5,411 bases of DNA from Chitinophagaceae bacterium UBA4412 (GTDB lineage: Bacteria; Bacteroidota; Bacteroidia; Chitinophagales; Chitinophagaceae): contig DGQO01000239.1 in the NCBI GenBank assembly GCA_002400445.1, positions 5,038 through 10,448 of the forward strand, written 5' to 3'. This document shows positions 1 through 5,411 of this stretch, piece after piece. The stretch's first letter is position 1. Each line of letters starts with the position of its first letter. The notes under the pieces were generated by a model. It searched no databases, was not told the DNA's origin, and saw only the letters and a program-made list of their open reading frames with translations. A program made the translations under genes and the position numbers.

Positions 1-35
1 AGCAGGGGTAATTTTCAATTTAAAAAATTTCAAGA

Positions 36-473
36 ATGGAAAATAGAATAAATGTTTCCAAGGTAGATCCTAAAGCTTATGAAGCTATGCTTGGGCTGGA
101 GAAATACCTGGCGCAAAGTGGTTTGGATAAAAAGCTGTATGAACTCATTAAAACAAGGGCTTCGCAAATAAATGGATGTGCGTTTTGCATTAACATGCAC
201 ACCCGGGATGCATTGCAGCTCGGCGAAACAGCCCAACGCTTATTTTTACTGAACGCATGGAGAGAAACAACCCTTTTTACGGAAAAAGAAAGAGCTGTTT
301 TGGCCCTCGTAGAGTCCATGACTTTAATTGCAAATGGACATGTGCCCGATGAAGTTTATGATGCGGCAGCCTCCCATCTCACAGCCGCTGAACTGGCGGC
401 GGTTATCATGGCAGTAGTGGCCATCAATGGCTGGAACAGGATAGCCATTACTACAAGAATGCCTTTAGACTAA
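36..473 (+). CDS. AhpD-like carboxymuconolactone decarboxylase family protein
   Basis: A 145-residue all-helical protein of the carboxymuconolactone decarboxylase/AhpD fold. The diagnostic segment is residues 45-56, where C48 and C51 form a CxxC pair followed by H55 (C-A-F-C-x3-H). In AhpD-type members this is the thiol redox centre that relays electrons to peroxiredoxins; true CMD enzymes lack the cysteine pair. Seeing CxxC-x3-H therefore supports a thiol peroxidase or disulfide reductase-like role in the cytoplasm and argues against aromatic ring catabolism. The length matches the single-domain family. The C-terminal helix ending in N131-x-W133-N134-R135 is also typical. The ATG at 36 fits the domain start; the leader is AT-rich with no strong Shine-Dalgarno, as usual in Bacteroidota. 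The next gene begins 68 bp downstream on the same strand, so co-transcription is possible. The physiological partner cannot be read from the sequence. Confidence 0.9.
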   Translation: MENRINVSKVDPKAYEAMLGLEKYLAQSGLDKKLYELIKTRASQINGCAFCINMHTRDALQLGETAQRLFLLNAWRETTLFTEKERAVLALVESMTLIANGHVPDEVYDAAASHLTAAELAAVIMAVVAINGWNRIAITTRMPLD

Positions 474-541
474 CGGAAAGAAAATAGCAGGGTATCGTTC
501 TGTAAAAGAACTACGCCTTCAAAAGAAAATAGAAAATAATT

Positions 542-1984
542 ATGGTGAATGCGGAAGAAATAACTGCAAAACTTAAAGACCTCCATGAACGCAGTGCACA
601 ACTTGACATGCCCGAGCCAGAGCGTTTAGTTATGATGAAGAACGTGTCTGATTATGCTAACCGTTTTATATCAGGACTGCCCACGGTGAAGGCTTTCATT
701 GACAGGGAGGCAAATTCCCTGGCAATAACAAACCAAAAAAGATCGCTGCCGGAGCTCCTGGAACTTTACCAAAAAGAAGTAGCAGAAACGGGTATTAATG
801 CGGCATCCGGAAAGCACCTGGGCTATATCCCGGGTGGCGGCGTTTTCACCGCAGCGCTTGCAGATTTTATAGCAGCCGTCACTAATCCCTTTGCAAGTGT
901 GAGCTACGCTGCACCCGGCGCAGCCAGCATAGAAAATGAAGTGATTAACTGGCTGAAATCCGTTTTTTCCTTTCCGGCCAATGCTGTGGGTTGCCTTTCG
1001 TCCGGCGGCTCCATTTCCACGCTCATTGCCTTTACCGCTGCTCGGGACAAGCACAAGGTTAAAAATGAAATGGTACAAAAAAACGTGGTTTATTTAAGCG
1101 AACAGGTACACCATTCCACGCAAAAAGCCTTGCGCATTATTGGGCTGGAAGATGTGATCACTCAATATGTGCCTTTAGATGCCCATCATAAAATAAAAAC
1201 GGAAGCATTAGAACGACTCATAGAAACAGATGTAGCCAAAGGCCTGCTGCCCTTTTTAGTAGTAGCTACTGCCGGCACTACAGACACGGGTGCTGTAGAC
1301 CCGCTTAATGAGATTGCAGCCATCGCAAAAAAACACAAAGCCTGGTTTCATGTAGATGCAGCTTACGGCGGTTTCTTTATCATGACTTCTAAAAAACATT
1401 TATTTAAAGGAATAGAAAAAGCAGATTCCATCATCGTAGATCCGCATAAAGGATTATTTATTCCTTATGGCGTGGGAGCAGTTTTGATAAAAGACAGTGC
1501 GGCAGTATTACAGTCAAATTATTATACCGCCCATTATATGCAGGATGTGTCTAACGATGAGTTGCTAAAAAGTTCTGCCAATCTTTCGCCGGAATTGACC
1601 AAACACTTCAGGGGCCTCAGGGTATGGCTGCCTTTGCAATTTCACGGTATTGAACCCTTCATTGCCTGCCTGGAAGAAAAGTTATTGCTGGCCAGGTATT
1701 TCAGAAACAAACTTGCAGCATTAGGATTTTGCCTGGGTCCGGAGCCAGACTTGTCTGTCAGTTATTTTTGGTATCCATTTGAAAAAGATGCGGATCATAA
1801 AAACAGGCTGCTGATGGATGCCATACACAAAGACGGTTCTGTTTTTTTAAGCTCCTCCATCATAGACAAGCGCTTTGTAATCAGGATTGCCATTTTAGCT
1901 TTCAGAACAAAAATGGATATCATAGACGAAGCCGTAGAAATGATCCGTTCCTGCTTACTCAAACTGAAACAGTCCGATTCGTAA
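542..1984 (+). CDS. PLP-dependent group II amino acid decarboxylase
   Basis: A 480-residue cytoplasmic enzyme of fold-type I group II decarboxylases (relatives: aromatic-L-amino-acid, glutamate, aspartate and diaminobutyrate decarboxylases). Visible landmarks: a Y-I-P-G-G-G substrate-side segment at 95-100; S-S-G-G-S at 153-157 for the cofactor phosphate; S-E-Q-V-H at 186-190, where H190 should stack on the pyridine ring; A-T-A-G-T-T at 242-247; H-V-D-A-A-Y-G-G at 270-277, where D272 should pair with the pyridine nitrogen; and D-P-H-K-G at 300-304, with K303 as Schiff-base lysine. The S-P-E-L-T-K-H-F-R-G stretch at 349-358 is also family-typical. The reaction is loss of CO2 from an L-amino acid to give an amine; the substrate cannot be assigned. 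The length is full and no frameshift is seen. In the mobile loop before residue 349 I see no tyrosine at the spacing used by animal aromatic decarboxylases. The start at 542 has no clear ribosome-binding site but precedes the N-terminal helical region normally. Confidence 0.93.
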   Translation: MVNAEEITAKLKDLHERSAQLDMPEPERLVMMKNVSDYANRFISGLPTVKAFIDREANSLAITNQKRSLPELLELYQKEVAETGINAASGKHLGYIPGGGVFTAALADFIAAVTNPFASVSYAAPGAASIENEVINWLKSVFSFPANAVGCLSSGGSISTLIAFTAARDKHKVKNEMVQKNVVYLSEQVHHSTQKALRIIGLEDVITQYVPLDAHHKIKTEALERLIETDVAKGLLPFLVVATAGTTDTGAVDPLNEIAAIAKKHKAWFHVDAAYGGFFIMTSKKHLFKGIEKADSIIVDPHKGLFIPYGVGAVLIKDSAAVLQSNYYTAHYMQDVSNDELLKSSANLSPELTKHFRGLRVWLPLQFHGIEPFIACLEEKLLLARYFRNKLAALGFCLGPEPDLSVSYFWYPFEKDADHKNRLLMDAIHKDGSVFLSSSIIDKRFVIRIAILAFRTKMDIIDEAVEMIRSCLLKLKQSDS

Positions 1985-2027
1985 AGTATTTCCCCATCCA
2001 GCATAAGCGCCAACTCCAAACCATTTT

Positions 2028-2055
2028 TTTGTGGATAACTAAATTCTTAGTTTTA
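2028..2055 (+). promoter_or_regulatory. possible Bacteroidota-type promoter for the BlaI/M56 operon
   Basis: A TTTG at 2028-2031 and a TAGTTTTA at 2048-2055 resemble the Bacteroidota -33 (TTTG/TTG) and -7 (TAnnTTTG) elements; the latter matches all but the last base. The gap of 16 bp is a little shorter than the usual spacing of about 19. If real, transcription would start near 2062, giving a leader of about 30 nt, and the -7 element and start site would lie inside the palindromic operator. The element is AT-rich, so chance resemblance is quite possible. Confidence 0.35.
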
Positions 2056-2072
2056 TAACTAATTTTTTAGTT
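2037..2072. promoter_or_regulatory. tandem palindromic operator, likely BlaI-type autoregulatory site
   Basis: Two perfect palindromes of the form AACTAA-N4-TTAGTT lie at 2037-2052 and 2057-2072. Their four 6-bp half-sites start at 2037, 2047, 2057 and 2067, exactly 10 bp apart and alternating in orientation, so all would fall on one face of the helix. The array ends 20 bp before the start codon of the BlaI-family gene and I found no other copy in the window. BlaI/MecI/CopY repressors bind as dimers to inverted repeats upstream of their own operons, often in tandem; the half-site here differs from the staphylococcal TACA/TGTA core. The palindromes are directly seen. Assignment to the adjacent repressor is inference from position and family behaviour. 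Confidence 0.8.
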
Positions 2073-2092
2073 TCACATTTCAATGGAAGAAA

Positions 2093-2455
2093 ATGGTGAA
2101 GCAACTTACTAAAGCAGAAGAACAAATTATGCAGGAACTCTGGAAATTGGAGAAAGCCTTCCTGCGGGATATTATGGAGGCATTACCCGAGCCCAAACCG
2201 CATAACAATACGGTAGCCACCCTGCTTAAGATTTTAGTGGAAAAAGAATTTGTAGGCATTACTGCCTTTGGGCGTATGCACCAGTATGCGCCGCTCGTGA
2301 GCAAGCAGGCCTATAAAAAGAACAGCATGAAAACTTTTGTGAAAGGATACTTTGAAGGCAGTTTTAGCAATGCGGTTTCCTTTATGGTAAAAGAAAATAA
2401 CCTCAGTGTGGCTGAGCTGGAAATGCTCCTGAAGGAATTAAAAAATAAAAAATAA
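2093..2455 (+). CDS. BlaI/MecI/CopY family transcriptional repressor
   Basis: A 120-residue winged-helix repressor of the BlaI/MecI/CopY family. Residues 4-68 form the DNA-binding domain: L-T-K-A-E-E at 5-10, then the helices around I12-W17 and the T40-x2-T43-L44-L45 recognition region, then the wing at about 53-66. Residues 70-120 give the helical dimerisation tail, ending in a lysine-rich stretch like staphylococcal BlaI. In BlaI/MecI a membrane M56 protease causes cleavage in the dimer domain next to a phenylalanine (N101-F102 in MecI); the comparable position here is S96-F97, followed by V99-K100-E101. It lies directly downstream of a tandem palindromic operator and 22 bp upstream of an M56 sensor gene, so an autoregulated two-gene operon is expected. 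An upstream ATG at 2083 is out of frame and meets a stop after nine codons, so 2093 is preferred. Regulated targets beyond its own operon are unknown. Confidence 0.92.
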   Translation: MVKQLTKAEEQIMQELWKLEKAFLRDIMEALPEPKPHNNTVATLLKILVEKEFVGITAFGRMHQYAPLVSKQAYKKNSMKTFVKGYFEGSFSNAVSFMVKENNLSVAELEMLLKELKNKK

Positions 2456-2477
2456 CGCACACTTCAAAAAATAATTT

Positions 2478-4580
2478 ATGCAAGTGCCTGGCTATTTTCT
2501 GCTGAAGATGATCTGCAGTTCTGCTATCCTTTTCACCTACTATTGGTTCTTCTTACGCAATAATCGATTTCATGCCTACAACCGATTTTACTTACTGGGA
2601 ATCGTGGGCTTGTCGGTTTGCCTGCCCATGCTAAAACTAAACTGGTGGCGGCCTGCGGCTGAAGAAAACTCAAGCCTGGTAAAACTGCTCCAGGTTGTAA
2701 ATGGTTATCCATCTGCGGAGCATACCATTTTGCAAAACGATAGCGCCACCTGGAGTGCAACACAAATGGCATTTGGTTTTTACCTGCTCATAAGTGCAGT
2801 ACTCGCTTTCTTTTTTGTAAGGGCCATCTTAAAGATTTACCTGCTTAAGCAGCAAAGCCCTTCCCACTGGCATGAGCAAATCCTGTTTATTAATACCTCT
2901 GATAAGCGGGCACCATTTTCATTTTTTAAGAATATTTTCTGGAACCAGGATATTGCCCTGGAAACGGCTACGGGGCAGCGCATCCTTAAGCACGAACTGG
3001 TGCATGTGCAGGAGAAACATACGCACGATAAAATCTTCCTCAATATTGTACTCATCCTGTTTTGGTGTAACCCTGTTTTTTGGTTGCTGCGCAAAGAACT
3101 GCATTTGATCCATGAATTTATTGCAGATAAAAAAGCCATTGAGGATGGCGATACAACTGCATTTGCTGCAATGATCCTGGCCAGCAGTTACCCTAAAACA
3201 AATTTCAACAGTATCAATCCATTTTTTTATTCACCTATTAAAAGAAGGCTACAAATGCTTACAAAGAAAAATAATCCATTGGCCAGTTATATCAGCAGGC
3301 TACTTGTGTTGCCCGTACTGTGTATGGTAGTTGCCATTTTTAGTTTCAGCAACCATGCAAATGAGCAATCCTTATCCGTAGCCAAAAAGATTAAAGTGGT
3401 CATCAATGCCGGCCATGGTGGCACAGATGCCGGCGCTACGGGCAATAACGTACAGGAAAAAAATATTACCCTGCTGCTGGCAAAAAAAATTAAAGCGCTC
3501 AATACCGATCCGAATATTGAATTAATCTTTACCCGCCTGGAAGATATCTATCAGTCGCCAAAGGAAATAGCCGCATTTACGAATCAACAGGGGGCAGACC
3601 TGTTCATAGCACTGCACATCAGTAGTGGCCCCATGGTTGAAAATCCTGTTGGCTTTCCTGCCACCGTTCTTGTGGCAAAAGACCAGTACGAAAATGCTTT
3701 CGCCAGCAAACTGTTTGCTTCGGCATTGATCGGCATTTTTAAAGAAAATTTCAACATACCTATTGCAGACCAGCCGGTGCAAGGGCAGGGAAGCATCCTC
3801 GTTTTACAGGAAACAAAATGCCCCGCGGTTTTAATTGAAGCAGGGGATATGCGTATAAGGAGAGATATGGATTACTTATCCTCAGACGAAGGGCAAACCG
3901 CATTTGCAAAAAATATTTTAAAAGCTATTGCTCAGTTTGCAGCCAATCTAAACAACCCGAACCTTTCAGAAAATACCGGGCAGAAACCGAAAAAACAAAC
4001 GCAGTTTTACAAGGGACAAAAAATTGTATCTGCTCATTTTGATTACAAAAACAACGAGCTCCATAGAATTATTCTTCGGCTGGCGGATAACAGCGAAGTG
4101 AGGCTTTCTCCAAAAGAAACTGATGCACTTGGGCTTCATTTCAATGCTCCTCCGCCGCCGCCACCGCCGCCACCTGCTCGTGCACCATTGCCTCCACCGC
4201 CTCCACCAGCTCGTGCACCACTCCCTCCTCCTCCGCCACCACCGCCCACTGAGCGTATGGTAAAGCTGAGCAAGAAATATGATTTGCAGGGCGATAACAT
4301 TACAATTGTATCCAGCGATAGCAACGGTACAGATACGATGTATCTATCGAATAATGTAAAAATTGAAGCGGGAAAAAGCAGCAGCAACCCAATGGTATTT
4401 CTCGATGGTAAAAAATCATCGATGGAAGGATTGAAGAAAATTCAACCAACGGACATCAAATCCATCAATATCATTAAAGACCAGAAAGCTTTGGAGATAT
4501 ATGGCGAATCCGGAAAGGATGGCGTGATTGAAGTATTTACCAAAAACGGCACGGGCTTGCCCACAAAGAAAGACTTGTAA
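2478..4580 (+). CDS. BlaR1-like M56 metallopeptidase fused to Amidase_3 peptidoglycan amidase and plug-like C-terminus
   Basis: A 700-residue inner-membrane sensor-protease. Membrane segments are near 5-26, 35-52, 97-121 and 273-291, with a further hydrophobic stretch at 185-205. The basic 27-36 loop and the position of the protease domain fit the BlaR1 topology. The cytoplasmic M56 domain (about 122-272) carries H172-E-L-V-H176, with E213 in H-E-F-I-A-D as likely third zinc ligand. After the last membrane helix comes an Amidase_3 domain (304-488), N-acetylmuramoyl-L-alanine amidase type: G-H313-G-G, E327-K-N, A-L-H380 and V-L-I-E454, so all expected zinc/catalytic positions are present. Then follow a small uncharacterised segment (510-556), a polyproline rod (558-590) and a TonB-plug-like end (about 639-690, with I-Y-G-E-S-G-K-D-G-V-I-E-V-F). 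Classical BlaR1 has a penicillin-binding domain where the amidase sits; none is seen here. It probably senses the wall and triggers loss of the BlaI-type repressor encoded 22 bp upstream. Domain calls are firm; the function is inferred. Confidence 0.9.
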   Translation: MQVPGYFLLKMICSSAILFTYYWFFLRNNRFHAYNRFYLLGIVGLSVCLPMLKLNWWRPAAEENSSLVKLLQVVNGYPSAEHTILQNDSATWSATQMAFGFYLLISAVLAFFFVRAILKIYLLKQQSPSHWHEQILFINTSDKRAPFSFFKNIFWNQDIALETATGQRILKHELVHVQEKHTHDKIFLNIVLILFWCNPVFWLLRKELHLIHEFIADKKAIEDGDTTAFAAMILASSYPKTNFNSINPFFYSPIKRRLQMLTKKNNPLASYISRLLVLPVLCMVVAIFSFSNHANEQSLSVAKKIKVVINAGHGGTDAGATGNNVQEKNITLLLAKKIKALNTDPNIELIFTRLEDIYQSPKEIAAFTNQQGADLFIALHISSGPMVENPVGFPATVLVAKDQYENAFASKLFASALIGIFKENFNIPIADQPVQGQGSILVLQETKCPAVLIEAGDMRIRRDMDYLSSDEGQTAFAKNILKAIAQFAANLNNPNLSENTGQKPKKQTQFYKGQKIVSAHFDYKNNELHRIILRLADNSEVRLSPKETDALGLHFNAPPPPPPPPPARAPLPPPPPPARAPLPPPPPPPPTERMVKLSKKYDLQGDNITIVSSDSNGTDTMYLSNNVKIEAGKSSSNPMVFLDGKKSSMEGLKKIQPTDIKSINIIKDQKALEIYGESGKDGVIEVFTKNGTGLPTKKDL
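4149..4247 (+). repeat. CCN-rich repeat encoding a polyproline rod with two ARAPL units
   Basis: This 99-bp tract inside the M56/amidase gene encodes 33 residues: nine prolines, A-R-A-P-L, six prolines, A-R-A-P-L, and eight prolines. The 12-bp sequence GCTCGTGCACCA occurs at 4176-4187 and 4209-4220, an exact 33-bp (11-codon) offset, which suggests internal duplication. Synonymous proline codons (CCT, CCG, CCA, CCC) are mixed. A polyproline II helix of this length would be stiff and roughly 10 nm long, separating the amidase region from the plug-like end. Such tracts tend to vary in length between strains through slippage or recombination; that is expectation and not visible in one sequence. 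Confidence 0.9.
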
Positions 4581-4629
4581 AGACAATAAAAAGACAACAG
4601 GCTCATGATCATTGTTGTGAACAGGAACT

Positions 4630-4744
4630 GCGTGAGGGATGGCAGCGGAAAGCCCGCAGGCCCTTGCGCAGGAAGGCGAGGACTTGCAGCGTACAGCCAG
4701 GCCCAGCCAGGCCGCCCAAAGCGGCCACAGGTAGGGACACGCCC
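4630..4744. other. GC-rich structured intergenic element, possible repeat or noncoding RNA
   Basis: The 183-bp gap between the M56 gene and the PH-domain gene contains a sharply bounded GC-rich block: bases 4631-4740 are about 69% G+C by my count, flanked by very AT-rich DNA. No convincing reading frame uses it. Its ends are complementary (GCGTG at 4630-4634 with CACGC at 4738-4742), which could close a larger fold. Internal hairpins are possible at 4645-4657 (GCGG/CCGC) and 4710-4726 (GGCCGC/GCGGCC, 6 bp with a 5-nt loop). Two related 23-nt units lie at 4634-4656 and 4678-4700 (17 of 23 identical, sharing GCAGCG and AGCC). The text resembles an intergenic sequence I recall from several Bacteroidota genomes, but this is unverified memory. 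It could be a dispersed repeat, a structured RNA, or a transcript 3' end; there is no T-tract for a standard terminator. Strand unknown. Confidence 0.6.
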
Positions 4745-4763
4745 TAATTTTTAAATTATTGAT

Positions 4764-5255
4764 GTGCACTATAAAATTTCACTAGATAAAACGGCAAGGA
4801 TTATCACGATTGCAGTTACCATATTGTTTGGCGTACTTATTCTTGGCCCCTTCCTGTTTCTTGAAGAATATGGCACAGGCGTATCGCTGCTCACCAGCCT
4901 TTTCCTTGCTGCAGTTTATTTTACACCCTTTGCATTCCGACCTGTTTCTTATACCCTGGATCGTGAAAAACTCATTATACACCGTATTTTTCCGGATGTG
5001 AAAATCGATCGGAAACAAATGATCTCTGCGGAAGTATTGGAAAAAGATGCGCTCTACTGGTCTATCCGTACTTTTGGCGTGGGCGGCCTCTTCGGATATT
5101 TTGGAAAATTTGCCAACGCAAAACTGGGAAACATGACCTGGTATGCTACCCGGAGAGATAAAACCGTTCTCATTAAAACTGCCGGCAATAAAAAAATCAT
5201 CTTAACTCCCGACGATCCAAACCAATTTGTGGCTGATTTCAACGCAAGCCTTTAA
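4764..5255 (+). CDS. two-TM membrane protein with bacterial PH domain (bPH_5-like)
   Basis: A 163-residue protein with two hydrophobic segments at about 12-33 and 39-58, joined by a short acidic turn, followed by a soluble beta-rich domain (about 61-161). That domain begins S-Y-T-L-D-R-E-K-L-I-I, has R-T-F-G-V-G-G-L-F-G-Y-F-G near 102-114, then W-Y-A-T at 126-129 and ends with L-T-P-D-D-P-N-Q-F. This arrangement is typical of the bacterial PH-domain family often called bPH_5. The biochemical role of that family is not established; membrane-anchored scaffolding or ligand binding is a guess. The only in-frame start that keeps the first helix is the GTG at 4764, since an in-frame TAA is at 4752. 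The overlapping ATG at 4762 is out of frame and closes after seven codons. It is separated from the M56 gene by a GC-rich element, so it is probably a separate unit. Confidence 0.8.
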   Translation: MHYKISLDKTARIITIAVTILFGVLILGPFLFLEEYGTGVSLLTSLFLAAVYFTPFAFRPVSYTLDREKLIIHRIFPDVKIDRKQMISAEVLEKDALYWSIRTFGVGGLFGYFGKFANAKLGNMTWYATRRDKTVLIKTAGNKKIILTPDDPNQFVADFNASL

Positions 5256-5362
5256 GCTGCGGGGATAGCATCAGCCAATGTCTCCTTTAACACATTGCTG
5301 CCGAACTTTTACATACAAAGAATGTTTACTGCTGCATACAGCGTTTCAAAAACAATAATAGC

Positions 5363-5411
5363 ATGCATTTTAAAAAAAATATTCTAAGTGTAATAGCCTT
5401 GTTACTTTTCT
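5363..5411 (+). CDS. 5' end of a probable exported or membrane protein, cut by the window edge
   Basis: An ATG at 5363 opens a frame that stays open for 16 codons to the end of the window. The translation starts M-H-F-K-K-N and continues with a run of hydrophobic residues (I-L-S-V-I-A-L-L-L-F). A short basic n-region followed by a hydrophobic core is what a Sec signal peptide or N-terminal membrane anchor looks like. The 107 bp between the preceding stop and this start have no other gene and could hold its promoter, although I see no clear TTTG/TAnnTTTG pair there. Product unknown; the fragment is too short to assign a family. Confidence 0.5.
   Translation, partial: MHFKKNILSVIALLLF

Noticed and set aside
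497..511. GTTCT-GTAAA-AGAAC hairpin between the first two genes
   Set aside because: Five mostly weak base pairs with no following T-run; readily explained by chance in a 68-bp gap.
671..1078. Minus-strand 135-codon frame inside the decarboxylase gene
   Set aside because: It is a shadow of strongly conserved decarboxylase motifs on the + strand and shows no domain of its own.
36..1984. Idea that the AhpD-like and decarboxylase genes form part of the BlaI-regulated system
   Set aside because: They lie upstream of the operator, point toward it, and carry no copy of the palindrome, so nothing in the window links them to the circuit.
4136..4387. Minus-strand open frame with glycine-rich repeats
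   Set aside because: It is the antisense reading of the polyproline CCN tract; the + strand frame has the coherent M56/amidase domain structure.
4594..4618. ACAACA/TGTTGT hairpin just after the M56 gene, with a T-rich stretch on the minus strand
   Set aside because: The stem is weak and AT-rich, has no T-tract on the + strand, and no minus-strand gene needs a terminator here.
4745..4752. TAATTTTT as a -7 promoter element for the PH-domain gene
   Set aside because: It is only 11 bp from the start codon and has no suitable TTTG upstream, which is inside the GC-rich element.
4416..4769. Minus-strand open frame covering the GC-rich intergenic element
   Set aside because: It overlaps the plug-like coding end, has no recognisable domain, and its open length is explained by the GC-rich composition.
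5331..5342. GCTG-CATA-CAGC inverted repeat before the last partial gene
   Set aside because: A 4-bp stem is expected by chance and has no second copy nearby.

Overview
The window looks like chromosomal DNA from a member of the Bacteroidota, probably near Chitinophagaceae or another Sphingobacteriia-like lineage. This is inferred from moderately AT-rich genes, AT-rich leaders without clear Shine-Dalgarno sequences, a BlaI/M56 pair whose M56 protein ends in a TonB-plug-like domain (a common style in this phylum), and close family resemblance of the decarboxylase and PH-domain protein. No database search was possible.

Layout, all genes on the + strand: (1) 36-473, a small AhpD/carboxymuconolactone-decarboxylase-fold protein with a CxxC-x3-H redox motif; (2) 542-1984, a complete PLP-dependent group II amino acid decarboxylase; (3) 2037-2072, two tandem palindromes forming four half-sites at exact 10-bp spacing, just upstream of (4) 2093-2455, a BlaI/MecI-type repressor, followed after 22 bp by (5) 2478-4580, a 700-residue BlaR1/MecR1-like M56 membrane metallopeptidase whose periplasmic part is an apparently intact Amidase_3 N-acetylmuramoyl-L-alanine amidase, then a polyproline rod and a plug-like C-terminus; (6) 4630-4744, a GC-rich (about 69%) intergenic element with internal repetition and potential secondary structure; (7) 4764-5255, a two-TM protein with a bacterial PH domain; (8) 5363-5411, the first 16 codons of a probably exported protein cut by the window edge.

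The most interesting unit is the regulator/sensor operon at 2037-4580. In the classical Bla/Mec systems a membrane metalloprotease with a penicillin-binding sensor domain inactivates BlaI. Here the penicillin-binding domain is replaced by a peptidoglycan amidase with all its expected zinc and catalytic residues. The simplest hypothesis is a cell-wall-sensing (possibly wall-cleaving) one-component protease that relieves BlaI repression of its own operon and perhaps of unlinked genes. No beta-lactamase gene is present in the window, so the output of the circuit is unknown. The first two genes, the PH-domain gene and the last partial gene have no evident mechanistic tie to it.
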